From Strigamia acuminata (Eukaryota > Arthropoda > Chilopoda > Geophilomorpha > Linotaeniidae): DNA of 64,000 bases. The translations under genes were made by a program, and so were the position numbers. The notes under the pieces were generated by a model. The model was not told the DNA's origin. It saw nothing but the letters and a program-made list of their open reading frames with translations, and ran no database searches. Position 1 is the first letter of the stretch, and every line of letters begins with the position of its first letter. The DNA lies in contig OX442322.1 of the NCBI GenBank assembly GCA_949358305.1, forward strand, positions 2,976,001 through 3,040,000, in the 5' to 3' direction. Shown here one piece after another: positions 31,551 through 42,568 of the stretch.

Positions 31551-32126
31551 TGTTACGTGGATTCCGGGCCTAATTAGGTTTCCACGCAACGTTATTTTAA
31601 TTGGAGTTTAGTGAGTGTGGAAGGAAAGAATGAGATTTGTTTTTATGCTTAAATTCAATTCAGTTTTTATTTGACCGGACAAACGAAGTTTGTTCGATCC
31701 CTTTTAAACTTCAGATACATTTATTCTCAAAACAGCTTGGAATGTTATTTGGATAAACTATCATTTTACATTTGTTAAATTGTACAACCTTTATTAATTG
31801 GGTTATAAAACAACTATGTGATAACCTAAATGTGATGTATTCAAATTGGTTTTATAGTCATCAGCCGCGCTGTGTATTGAGGCGACATCAGACTCTCTAG
31901 TTCCTGAAAAGCAAAAGTGATTAGAGACCTGTCTTAGTGTGGGCTCCTTATTTATAGCAAATCTGCCATAAACCCCATAATGTAATTGATCGGTCCATCA
32001 CATGGTGATGACGGATTCCAACCGTCAACACCATCTGTGGCCGAAATTTAACAACATTTATCTAATTATTTGTCTAATTGCGCGGCACGGAGCGCCCGTC
32101 AATCGGGATGGTCCGTACGCGTAACA
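31551..32126 (-). repeat. Element E 5' LTR
   Basis: 576 bp, TG...CA ends, followed by TSD GTAT 32127-32130. About 13 differences from the 3' LTR, several clustered around 31871-31985 and near the end. Confidence 0.93.
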
Positions 32127-32130
32127 GTAT

Positions 32131-32402
32131 TGCGCCTCGCAATACGGAAAACAAAAATTCCCAAAACAAAACAAAAACTTGTTTAAATAAATTGTTTATG
32201 CTTTCTCGAACCCGTTAGTGTTCCTGCACTGCTTGGCATCCAGTTGTCGCCTCGAAAATCGCGAAATCCCGGTAAAGGCACAAGTTGTTTACATCCATCA
32301 TGGGCGCCGCCATTTTGGATTTGGAGGAAAAACTTCACTGCTGACCTCGAAATGACTCAAAAAGTTCTGAACTCACTTTGGACGTTTTTCCAGCGATAAA
32401 TC
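32131..32402 (-). other. Copia leader, LTR-proximal segment
   Basis: Non-coding Copia leader between the primer site and the element E insertion. No gene seen. Confidence 0.6.
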
Positions 32403-32413
32403 GGCCCATAACC
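32403..32413 (-). promoter_or_regulatory. Copia primer-binding site, internal initiator tRNA-Met type
   Basis: Minus strand GGTTATGGGCC lies one base after the 5' LTR. It is complementary to the anticodon-loop region of initiator tRNA-Met (GGCCCAUAACC), the half-tRNA priming known for Drosophila copia. It is not a standard 3'-terminal CCA primer. Confidence 0.8.
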
Positions 32414-32414
32414 T

Positions 32415-32731
32415 TGTTAAATACAGCTCCTAAATTGTGTGAGTTGTATAAGTTGACAGTGGTGTGGAAAAACTCCAGATTTGTAAGAAAGCAAGCCAGG
32501 TGTTCACAGGTGTGAATCATAACACAGAGTGCTAGTTTATTTTCAAGTCATGTGACTCCCAAGGTATACAGAGCCACCTATAGGCATAATACATTATTAT
32601 ATGTGAGACATTGCGAACACTCGTAATGCTAAAAGCAATATCAAAGTAAATACATAATAAACAGAAAACAAAAGCATCACTTGATGATACGATACAAATA
32701 CAAAGTGATTGACATATATAATAACTTAACA
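32415..32731 (-). repeat. Copia 5' LTR (intact)
   Basis: 317 bp, TGTTAAATAC...TTAACA on the plus strand, followed by the TSD GAAAT at 32732-32736. Confidence 0.95.
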
Positions 32732-32736
32732 GAAAT

Positions 32737-33607
32737 GGTGGATTTTGTTAATACAAATCGACATCCTTCTGAACGATCTAGTTCTAGATCCCATTTTCCA
32801 GTTAATCGTGGGCCAAATGACCCCGATTCCTCCCTTTCGACACCAATTAGTCGGTATCAACAGAAAACAAATTTTGATCCCGTTTGGGCTCGTAGACATT
32901 TACCTTCACCCGAATCATCCTTGAATGATACTCAAGATGTAGTTACAAATGTAGCAAACAAGAACGTATGAGTTGCTACTTATGTGTGCGATCGTAGTGT
33001 TTTACAAAATAATTTTAGATCGCGTTTGCGATCACCTCACTATGAATTGTTTTCGGATGAATACAGTAACATGGTAAAAAGCGTGTATACATTGTTGCAA
33101 AGGGGGAAGAGTACTTTCCAAAAGTATTCACTGAAAGCCGACGTAAGCGAGCTCCTCCTCACTTTTATCGGGAAGGTGGCATTTTTAAACTATATGCCGC
33201 TAGAAAAAATGGTTTACGAATGTGTTCCAAGCTATTTGATAGACTTTACTCAGAATTGGTTTCGTGAAAATCAATCTAAAATTTTCAATTGGAAAATATT
33301 CGAATACCTGTTTCGCGAACAATTTGTAACAACACAGTTAGAAAGAACAGTACAGTTGATTTTAACAAAACAACGAGACTCAGAGAGTCTGTATTCCTTC
33401 ACATACCGATTCTATAGAATGTGGAATTTACAAGGTTATTTAACCTTTAAGGGTGCGGTTGCACTATTTTTTAACAATCTCACTAGAGATAGTACCTATC
33501 TGTTACGCAAACAAAGAGTGCCAAATCATTGTTTAAAGAAAATTTATAAAGTAATCCGTAACAATGAAGCTTTATTTGGTGAATCTAAAGATGAACCTAT
33601 GTGGTAA
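32737..33607 (+). pseudogene. gag: Element A gag, 3' part
   Basis: Continues the frame left at 1500 once the Copia and one GAAAT copy are discounted. TGA at 32969-32971 interrupts it; the rest is open to TAA 33605-33607. The 33100-33590 region matches the D gag capsid segment (YLIDFTQNWFRENQSKIFNW against YLSGLAQQWYDENKTKFTNW, and KKIYKVIRNNEALF against DKIFQFVRTNRALF). The zinc knuckle is missing. Just downstream, in another frame near 33667-33710, KMDKLETN resembles the D gag C-terminus KMEELKTD, so an internal deletion removed the knuckle. Confidence 0.82.
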
Positions 33608-34554
33608 TTTTTAGAATAAATTACAAAACAGTCTTATGGGTTTCATAACTGAAATTCTTAAAAAAAATGGACAAACTTGAAACAAACGTTTCTAATGTGT
33701 CTGAAACAAAATGTTAGATCCGGGGGATAAAAGATTATCCCGCCAAAGTCAAAAGGTTTTAAATAAATCTCGATCACCGGAACTTTAAATAAAACTTCGG
33801 TTATTAAAAGTTGAATTTATTCAAAGAATAAAAAAAAAAAGTTTTTAATAAAAACTTGTGTGGTATTTAGATAAATACTTTAAGCGGTGTAGTGATTAAT
33901 AAATCACACCACCGGGGGATAGAATAAAGTGGATACAGAATTCTAGAATTCTAGAAATCATGATAAATAAAAGAATTTTTATTTCAAATCAAATATATTT
34001 TACACTCGTAGAATAAATGGTATTGTTTTCTAGAAGAAAATAACATACGAGTTAGGTTACACAACTACGAACAAATATTTGTAGTAATTAAACAATAGTC
34101 TAGTTATTTGTGTACAAGGTCCCCAGATAAAGTAAAAATCAAGTCGCGGTCGAGGCTTGGGATATTAAGCAGTGAAAGAATTATGTTTTGATTTTATTAA
34201 GTCAAAATTGCAGTTATTACAGATCTTAGAATAAATATGATTATATTTGAATTAGATCGGTAGAGTAAGATTTCAATTGAAATCGAGTGGTTGACGAACA
34301 TGAATGACGTGTTCTGAAGAATTCATTCTGTTGCTTAGCAACCAGGAGAAGTGTCGTACAGGAAAACCAATTAGTCAATTGTGTTATGAGTTTCTGAAAG
34401 AAATTAGTGTGATTAATTTTGAATAAAATTAATAGAGCACGTATTGGATTAAAATAATTCAATAAAAATCTGGGTGAACATCTTAAGTTAAGAAGTAATT
34501 TTTCGGATGACAAATATAGAGTTGGTAAACACTTATGTTTGCCACCGGGGGATG
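33608..34554 (+). other. Element A 3' non-coding region; pol absent
   Basis: No RT, RNase H or integrase sequence remains between gag and the 3' LTR. CCGGGGGAT occurs three times (33720-33728, 33912-33920, 34545-34553); the last abuts the LTR and is the functional-looking polypurine tract. A small hairpin GGGATAA/TTATCCC follows the first copy. Confidence 0.7.
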
Positions 34555-35071
34555 TGTGACGGTTATAAAACCGTATTTTCCCAGATTTATCGCCAGACGG
34601 CGCTATTTGATTAAAAGCGCGCATTTTCGAATGAATTGCGACAATTATAATTAATTGTTAATATGATGTCAATAAATATTTAGATATTTATTAAACCTAA
34701 TAAAGTATTATTTATTTAAACAATTGATTCTACCGAATCAATATTATATTTTATATTTACGTGTTGAAGAGAACCAATCGGACTCTTTCGGACCCAGTCT
34801 ATATTAGGTCCAGACAAGTGACCTACGAATCCATCGATTCGGGCATCTGATTGGCTGTCGCCAATCTTATTGTTCTAAAGAACTATATAAGCTCTGGTTT
34901 TCTACCAGGCCCCTGGCTTGCTCTGAATAATGTTTGTATGTATTGTTGGTTATCGTTTGATTTCTCTCTTTCTTATCGACACATCAGGCCCCCTCGTCTC
35001 TCATCCTAATGGATATTGTTCGTTGTAGCGTCATTTCGGGAAGACTAACTCCGGTAACCAAATGGTCCCGT
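34555..35071 (+). repeat. Element A 3' LTR, 5' portion (cut by a DNA transposon)
   Basis: Starts TGTGACGGTT after the polypurine tract, paralleling the element D LTR start TATGACGGTT. TATATAA at 34884-34890 is a plausible promoter box. Truncated at 35071 by the CACTG transposon; the other end of the LTR was not found with certainty beyond 41748. Confidence 0.65.
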
Positions 35072-35665
35072 CACTGCTTGAAAAAAAATATTTACAAATT
35101 GTAAAATTCTTGTAAACGTATTGTAAACATCAACTTTACATACGTTTAACTGCGTTTACAATGATTTTTAAATACGGAATTTAACAAGGATTTATCATCT
35201 TGTAAACAGACACTTTACAAACAGATTTTACTGCATATTTACAACAAGTTTAATTAAGTTTGTCATGATATTTACAGTAAATTTAAATTGGATTTACAGT
35301 ACATTTCCTAATGAATTAAGTGAATTTAACATTAAATTTTCTAAAGATTTTAATCATCTTTCCAGAAAATTTCTGTAAATTTACACAAACATTCCAAGAA
35401 ATTTAAGTGAACTTTTTAACCTTTTCTGCATATTTACAACATTAAATGTGGAAAAAGAGATTTTAATTTTGATTCAGGCTTGAAAATGTTTTTAAAAAAT
35501 GTGAAATAAATAACCACCATCAGTCATAAATAATTGAAAATAATCTTTTAATTGAAAAATTTTTTACATTTTTTTTAAAACATAGTTGGGAGAATGAAAA
35601 TATATTAATGTGGCCAACTGTTTTTAATCATTTAGGAAAACCACATCAAAACCTAACTTTATGAT

Positions 35666-36835
35666 TTAATTTAACTGTCCACGCAGGTGCATTTTTAGGA
35701 CGACATGATTTGCTATAAATGAATTGCTCCATCCGTTCGTTTTGCCGGACATGCTTTTTCCTTTAGGGATAAATAATAACGCTTCATTGCCACTAGGATT
35801 AAAACTATATGTTATTACACGAACAAAATCAAAAAAACTATTATGCTTACAGTCAATTTCTAATTCTGTGACATTTGGTTTATCCCCTTTGACGTAATCC
35901 TTAATGTACTTCGTCAATGCTTGATTTTCAGGTTTAAAAATACTGAAAAAAAATTATAAATATTTAATTATTTTTTTAAAAATATTACTATGGTATAATA
36001 ACTTTGACTGTAGACTAACTTAAATTGTGAACCAATATTCCAATCTTTTCCTGATGACTTGTATGCCATTCTCACACATTGCTAAAAAATAAAAGCAAAA
36101 AATATATATATATTAGATTTATGCTTTAAAGTATATTAAATTAATGACAAGTTGATTTACACTAATTTCTGGTGCAACTGTTTTATTTGGTGGCCTACTA
36201 ATTATTTCCTGCTGCTGTCTGCTTTCCTTAGATTCCTTCTTTTGAAGGCTACGCATTTTTTTTGGAGGATCTTCATTGCTGATTTGTTCTCTTGAACAAA
36301 AGCAATGATAAGCTGAAACAATATTGAATTTCAGAATGTTTAAATGATGTTTTTTGTTATTGAACTGAAGGCATACATCCATTTTTTCATTTGTGCTACT
36401 GGTCTCTTGTTCTTCTGCATTATTAAATTCCAAGTATTTTCTTGCAAATGGTTGGTTCTAAACAAATTATAAATAAAGAATAATTGACATATTTTAATTC
36501 ATCCATCTTCTGTTTTTTAGTAAAAAAAAAATGATTAATTTGAATTCAATACCTGATTATATATCTTAATGGATTAATGTCATCAGTTACAGGTGGTCTC
36601 TTTGATCCCTGTAAATAATTTTTATTACTAATCTTTTTAATACTCTTCTTACCAAATCCTGACGATTCTGCATTAATATTCATTGAACTTTCCTGAAAAT
36701 TATTCAAAAAGAAGATCAGTTAGATTATAATACCTTTGAGGTTTATATTTTACTTACAAATGAGTCGTCATGTTTACTGCCATGTAAAATTTTGCTTATT
36801 TCACTTTCCTTCAATTGGTAATGACGTGATGACAT
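35666..36835 (-). CDS. Multi-exon gene of unknown function in the CACTG transposon
   Basis: Predicted minus-strand exons: 36835-36758 (ATG, MSSRHYQLKESEISKILHGSK), 36692-36553, 36457-36161, 36081-36020 and 35942-35666 (stop). Each junction has GT...AG borders with pyrimidine-rich acceptors. Phases agree at three of four junctions; exon 2 to exon 3 is out by one base, so the copy may carry an indel or that donor is wrong. Product about 284 aa: charged N-terminus, a Lys/Glu/Ser-rich middle (PPKKMRSLQKKESKESRQQQE), and a C-terminal block with CVRMAYKSSGKDWNIGSQF and NEALLFIPKGKSMSGKTNGW. No known domain is recognised. It could be a transposon accessory protein or a captured host gene. Confidence 0.45.
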
Positions 36836-36939
36836 TCTGAGAGTGAAACAACTGGAACTCTTGAGATAAATAATAAATTTTTTTTAATATTCAATTAAAT
36901 TTAAAAAAATAAGAAATACTATACAAGAAATGGAAACAT

Positions 36940-37345
36940 ATTTTAAAATAATGGCAGATGTCTATTAGCAAAATAATTGAGCTGGAATGGCAGTGTTTAC
37001 CAATGACGTCACCCTTGATTCAAAATGAGGCTGTTGAGTGTAAACAAACACAGTACTCATTGATGAATATGGAAACAGATTAGCATTCCATTGGATGCCT
37101 TAGGCTAGAGGTGTGCAGGTCATTCCCCACACTATTTCCCCCTCATAATCAGTGACTCCCAGTGGCCATTCCCTCCAACATATTCCAGAAAGTTCTAATT
37201 CAATCTAGGCATTTATTTGAAGCTTTACAATATTTTTATATTTTTTACTGCATAAAATAGGTTTTTTTTTTGCAAATTGTATGTGCATAAAGCGAATTTT
37301 TTTGCATAAATATCCTGTGTTTACCAATTAATAACTTTTCTGATA
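36940..37345 (+). repeat. Left arm of a long inverted repeat
   Basis: About 400 bp, inverted and imperfectly matched at about 40905-41325 (for example CATTCCATTGGATGCCTTAG at 37085 against its complement at about 41146). The arms are separated by about 3.6 kb. They may be the termini of a nested fold-back element or long subterminal repeats of the outer transposon. Confidence 0.75.
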
Positions 37346-37659
37346 TAGTAGTTAAAAAGGTACACAAATATCGAATTTATTAAGAAAAATTTTGGAAGGA
37401 AATTTATAGAACTGTAACAATTTCCGATGAAATTTAGTGATTTATGAAAAAATTTAGTGATTTCAAATGAATTTTGGTGATTTTCTATGAGCTTTGGTGA
37501 TTTTTGATGAGCTTAAGTGATTTCTGATAAAATTTAGCGATTTTCATCAAAATGTGTTCGAAAAACGCAAATTTTCATAAAAATTCATTCGGAAATCGCT
37601 AAATCTTTTCGGAAATCGCTAAATCTCATTGGAAATCGCTGAACCTCATTGGAAATCAT

Positions 37660-37865
37660 CACTAAATTTTATCGAAATCATTAACGTTCACCGGAAATCA
37701 CTAACGTTCATCGGAAATCACTAACGTTCATCGGAAATCACTAAAGTTTATCGAAAATCACTAAAGTTTATCGAAAATCACTAAAGTTTATCGAAAATCA
37801 CTAAAGTTTATCAAAAAATCACTAAAGTTTATTGGAAATCACTAAATCTTTTCAGCTATCGCAAA
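37660..37865. repeat. Tandem array, ~20-bp unit AAATCACTAAAGTTTATCGA
   Basis: About nine imperfect head-to-tail units (variants AACGTTCATCGG and AAAGTTTATCGA), preceded by degenerate GATTT-type repeats in the opposite sense from about 37430. Satellite-like; there are no unique spacers. Confidence 0.8.
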
Positions 37866-38639
37866 ATTTCATCGAAATTGTTAATTTATTTTGTTAAAAC
37901 AGAAAGAAATCTTTCAGAAATTTTAATTAAATCTATCAAAAAATCCATTAAATCTATCAAAAATTCTATCAAATCTATCAAAAGTTCAATTAAAGTCATC
38001 ATAAAGTTGAAAAAGATAATGATGTAGAATATTTTAAAGAAATATTGAAATTTTACCTGTGGTAATAAACAATTGCTGCAGTTTCCTGTTGAAATTTCAA
38101 AGTAGGTAGAAAATAGGTCAAGATTTTAATCCCTTTCCTTTCCCTAGTCATGTCAACCAATAAAAATGCTGGAGGAGAGCAATGTTAAAAAGTAGGAACA
38201 ATGTCACATCTGCTGAGCATATGTGGCTTGTGACTATGTGTGAGAGAGGTCAAGTAAAATATAAAAATGTCGCATACCATCACACGCTTATCAATATTTT
38301 TTCATACAACATTTATTTTTTAGCATTTTTATTATGAATCTAATAAATTTTGCTAAAAATAACCATCAAAGTCAAATATTTATGGATTCTAAGAAACTAA
38401 ATGAATGTTTTTAAATTGATTTAGCTAATAAAAAGCATAGTAACTCAAGTAATAACACAAATAAAGTAATGAAATCAACATTGCCAGGGCCACTGAGAGT
38501 GGATTCGGGCCCTGCTGGTAAAATCAAATTTTTGGGTCTCTACTCTACCAGCTAAAATTCACCAAATCTACATGGAATTGAGAAAAAAGTTCGAAATTTG
38601 CAATAAAAATCCTCCATGTTTTCAGCTAAATAGTAGTTA

Positions 38640-39380
38640 CATTTAAGTTTTTTAAGTGTTTTAAATGTTTGTGTTTGCCGCTCACGTGTATTTGGTTCAT
38701 ATTCTGTGTCAAAATTCTGTATAAACTCAGGTGAAATCGATTGGTTTATATACACATGTGTTTATAGTTAAACAGGACCACAAATATTGAATTTATTGAG
38801 AAAAGTTTTGGGACGGAATTTTGTTGAAATTTGGCAAATTCCGATGAGATTTTGCAATTTTTGAAAGTTTTGGTGATTTTCCATGAACTTTGCCGATTTT
38901 CGATAAAATTTCGCAATTTTCATCGAAAACTATTCGGAAAACACGAATTTTTATAAAAATCTATTCGAAAATCACTAAATTTCATCGAAAACTACGTATT
39001 TAAAGAGTGCTGTTTTTTAAGTGTTTTAAATGTTTGTGTTTGCCGCCGCTCACACGTGTATTTGGTTCATTTCTGTGTCAAATTGAGTGTAAACTCAGGT
39101 GAAATTAATTGGTTTATATACACATGTGTTTATAGTTACCGGTAAACAGGACCACAAATATTGAATTTATTGAGAAAAGTTTTGGACGGAATTTTGTTGA
39201 ATTTTAGCAAATCCTGATGAGATTTTGCAATTTTTGAAAATTTTTGTGATTTCACATGAAATTTACCGATTTTCGATGAAATTTCACGATTTTCAGCGAA
39301 AACTATTCGAACAACGCGAATTTTTATAAAAATTCGTTCGGAAATCGCTAAATTTCATCGCAATTCATCGCAATTTATCA
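38640..39380. repeat. Direct duplication of ~360 bp
   Basis: The sequence starting TTTTTAAGTGTTTTAAATG at about 38646 recurs at about 39014, including CTCAGGTGAAAT and the ACACATGTGTTTATAG block, with small indels. A shorter third copy of the ACAAATATTGAATTTATTGAG segment is at about 37363. Confidence 0.75.
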
Positions 39381-39490
39381 CTAAATTTCATCGTAAATCG
39401 CCATATTTCATCGTAAATCGCCATATTTCATCGTAAATCGCCATATTTTATCGTTAAATCGCCATATTTCATCGTAAATCGCCAAATTTT
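39345..39490. repeat. Tandem array, ~20-bp unit TCGCCATATTTCATCGTAAA
   Basis: About six units, similar in length and rhythm to the array at 37660 and presumably derived from the same ancestral repeat. Confidence 0.75.
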
Positions 39491-40429
39491 ACATGAAATT
39501 GATAAATTTTAACGATGAAGCCAACTGCTGGGTTACCGGTATAGTTTTATTTTTCTGACTAAAACGTTCGAAATTTGCTATAGAAATTATGTACGTTCAT
39601 ATCCATATGTACAAATACTAGTACTGTAGTGACAGTCAACAGGTCAACAGCTTATCGATAACAAAAAATCATATTTAGCATCGTCAATTTGTACAAATTG
39701 GCAAAACGCTCTGTGGTTGCATTAAAAAATAAATGTTTCAAGTGTTTTAGGTGTATGTGTTTTTGTTTTGGATGTTAAATACAAAATACAAAATATTAAA
39801 ATATAAAAACATTTAAAACAACACTTTCTGAATGCAGCTGCTAGCTGCTAAAACGGATATTTTTTATTGCAAATTGCGAACTTTTTTAGTAAAAATAAAT
39901 TAAAATAAAACCGTTTGTTTTATTTTAAAAAGTGAAAATTTTGAGATGTTTGCAATTACTAATAGCAAAGATTACAGTTCTTCCCATTCGTTTTCAAAAT
40001 CACGTAGATTACTATCATATAATTGCAGCGTTTCTTTCTGTAGCGGTTCTCTATCAGGTGCTGGAGTTTGTAGAATCTGAGGGAGGTCAGTAAACCAAAA
40101 ATGTGAATATCATCACTTTCAAAGCCATATCGTTTTTATTTATTTAAAAAAAACCAACACACTTTCAAATTAATAATTAAAAACCGTACATTCGGGTTTG
40201 AGGTGGATTTTTTATTGTTTTATTGTCGGTACGAAAAAAAATCAAATTAAGAAAAAAAAAAATTATATTTTATTTGTTTATTTATTTATTTTATTTTGAG
40301 GATTTCTGTTTTTTTCTTGCGTGCTCTGCTGGTTGTGTGTAATATATGTCAACATACAAGTAGATATAACAAGGCATTTATGGAGAAATCCAAGTGCAAC
40401 GTTCAATTATTACTCTCTATGTACATAAA

Positions 40430-41325
40430 AATTTTAGATTGAATTTGAACTTTCTAGAATGTGTTGGACGGAATGCACACTATATGCATCATTGATTATG
40501 TGGGGATAAAAGTGTGGGGAATGACCTGCACACCTGTAGCCTAAGGCAACCAATGGGATGCTAATCTATACTTGACCACATAGTTTTCATCTGATGTTTA
40601 AGTTTTATTTAAAAAACTACTTGCTCAATCTTTCTCCTGGCTTCAATACTCCAATTAATTCCAACTTATTGGTCAACTCCTATTGACTGGAAATAGATTT
40701 TATAAACCTAGTTTAGTTGTGAATGATATATCCACCATAACTGAACCTAATTTTCCATTCCAACATATAAAGTTTTATTTCAGCAGCAGATTTTGTGTAC
40801 TAGTATACTTTTGATTCATACGAGGTATACTCTGTAGTATTTAATTACATTCCGTTTAAAATAATTGCATTGTCTTTATTACAGTTTTTTTGTAGAAAAG
40901 ATAATCAGAAAAGTTATTAATTGGTAAACACCGGATATTTATGCAAAAAAAATTTGTTTTATGTACATACAATTTGCAAAAAAAAATCTATTTTATGCAG
41001 TAAAAAATATAAAAATATTGTACAGCTTCAAATAAATGCCTAGATTGAATTAGAACTTTCTAGAATGTGTTGGACGGAATGGCCGCTGTGCGTCACTGAT
41101 TATGTGGGGGAAATAGTGTGGGGAATGACCTGCACACCTCTAGCCTAAGGCATCCAATGGAATGCTAATCTGTTTCCATATTCATCAATGTGTACTGTGT
41201 TTGTTTACACTCACAGCCTCATTTTGAATCAAGGGTGACGTCATTGGTAAACACTGCCATTCCAACTCAATTATTTTGCTAATTAAACAATTTAGACATC
41301 TGTCATTATTTTAAAATAAAGCATA
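40430..41325 (-). repeat. Right arm of the long inverted repeat, partly duplicated
   Basis: The main arm is 40905-41325. A partial extra copy in the same orientation lies at about 40430-40570 (GAACTTTCTAGAATGTGTTG, GGAATGACCTGCACACCTGTAG). Confidence 0.7.
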
Positions 41326-41748
41326 CTTGTCTTGATATTACTGACTTTTTTAAATATATTTTTAGATCACAAAACATCTTTAATTCACATAACATAGTAT
41401 TCATATAAAACGAGAATAAATTTTATTTATTTTTGTACATCAAGCACTATAAATAAGAAAGATGAAAACAGCAATGTGTCAATATTGTGTCATTTGGATG
41501 TTGTTATCAGTTTCCATACAATTTGTATGCCAATAAATGAGTGAAGTATAATTACTTTATATTTCCATGAAATTTACAATATGTTTTATAAATAAACATA
41601 AAAGTTGTAAATTTGAAGTAAATTCCATGTTTAGCAATGAAATTTAACATGCGTGTCACTTTAACTTTACAAACAAAGCGAAATATAGAATTTAACAAGA
41701 AATTTACAAACTTTTTTTTTTGTAAATCTGTAATTTCAAGCAGTGCGT

Positions 41749-42568
41749 AGCGCTAGCTTGCTGTTTTAAGGGACAGTTAGATTTCGTACGGTGACATAAT
41801 ATAATGTTTATATACAGTTGGCCTTGCCAGATGAAAGTGGGCCCCTCAACTAACTGGCCCATGGTCGCGGTAAGGATGGTTGTTATGGACAATCATGTGC
41901 CGTAATCTCTTAGGTCCCCGTCTTTCTATGACTGGCCCTTCCGTACGTTAAAGGTCGGTGAAGGGCTAATATAATGTAGTTGCTCCGGGTTGGTAGCCCG
42001 TGAACGGTATACAAAATATCGTGCTAAACAAACTACTTGGATACTGGTAAATCCACTAAATGGTATATCCATTAATTAATTACTTGGCGCCTGATCACAA
42101 GATCTTGACGTCGTAAGGCATGCTGGCGGATGGAGCCTCAACAACTCCCGCGATGGTCCCCTCGACCGTCGTGACTGTTCCCGCCCATAAAAATAATATC
42201 TAACTTTTATTTGTTGCATTTTTGTAGTTTTAGTTATATTCAAAGTCTGAATCATTCGATTGAATGATCAGCAAATTTAGATCACGGCGAAAGCAAAGGA
42301 TTCTTCGCATTCACCTTCGTTCGTGCCACGGGACCGAATACGTCTCCGTAGCGTTATTTGTGACGATGCCGTAAAGTCAGCCGTACCCTTCTGGCGTCGC
42401 CCGGATACTCAACCAGTTGATGCCGCCGTTTACACGTGCCCAGAACCCCGAACCATTTGTATTCGTAGAAACAAGCAGGTAAAACCGTAAGTACGTGTTA
42501 TTTGGTCATTTATTCATTTAGCGCACATTTCGTAGCTTATCTTGGTTAGGTTATTGTTAGGCTTAACA
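41749..42568. other. Unresolved segment right of the DNA transposon
   Basis: Follows the CGT duplication, so it continues what lay right of 35071, presumably the rest of an A-type LTR or the host site. No LTR end matching ACCGTCACA was found. GC-rich from about 42290 with CAG|GTAAAA at 42480, a possible splice donor upstream of the ORF at 42569. No gene recognised. Confidence 0.35.

Larger units (their letters stand above)
22360..32126 (-). mobile_element. Element E: Ty3/Gypsy retrotransposon encoding a Ulp1-like protein
   Basis: 9,767 bp on the minus strand with 4-bp TSD GTAT (22356-22359 and 32127-32130) and two 576-bp LTRs (22360-22935, 31551-32126). Minus-strand order: PBS, long AT-rich leader, gag, pol, 0.8-kb spacer, a Ulp1-like ORF, A-rich polypurine tract, LTR. 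About 13 of 576 LTR positions differ by eye. Gag, pol and the Ulp1-like ORF each contain nonsense codons. It sits in the Copia leader in the same orientation as the Copia. Confidence 0.93.
1501..32731 (-). mobile_element. Ty1/Copia LTR retrotransposon, minus strand, with three nested insertions
   Basis: Bounded by 317-bp LTRs beginning TGTTAAATAC and ending TTAACA on the plus strand, with 5-bp TSD GAAAT at 1496-1500 and 32732-32736. The LTR at 1501-15337 is split by element B. The other LTR is intact at 32415-32731. The two LTRs differ at about 4 of 317 positions by eye, all transitions. Internal order on the minus strand is PBS, leader (interrupted by E and a putative solo LTR), one gag-pol frame, polypurine tract. 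Without the insertions the element is about 6 kb, normal for Copia. Two nonsense codons make it non-autonomous. Confidence 0.93.
35072..41745. mobile_element. CACTG-ended DNA transposon (EnSpm/CACTA-like)
   Basis: 6,674 bp with terminal inverted repeats CACTGCTTGAAA / TTTCAAGCAGTG and 3-bp TSD CGT (35069-35071 and 41746-41748). CACTR ends, a 3-bp TSD and dense subterminal TTTACA/TGTAAA motifs (35090-35440 and 41580-41730) point to the EnSpm/CACTA superfamily. No transposase with a recognisable DDE domain was found, so it may be non-autonomous. It carries a minus-strand spliced gene, a long inverted repeat and two tandem arrays. Confidence 0.65.

Noticed and set aside
32241-32255. CACTGCTTGG in the Copia leader resembling the DNA transposon terminus
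   Set aside because: Only nine bases match and there is no partner end or TSD.
36609-36652. 44-bp intron between GGATTTG|GTAAG and TTTACAG|GG in the transposon gene
   Set aside because: Splicing there breaks the frame, whereas reading through stays open, so it was treated as part of exon 2.
37660-37865. 20-bp regular repeats resembling a CRISPR array
   Set aside because: Units are head to tail with no unique spacers, in eukaryotic transposon sequence; this is a satellite-like array.
42159-42180. GACCGTCGTGACTG as the end of A's 3' LTR
   Set aside because: Imperfect match to CCGTCACA and no TSD partner could be tested.
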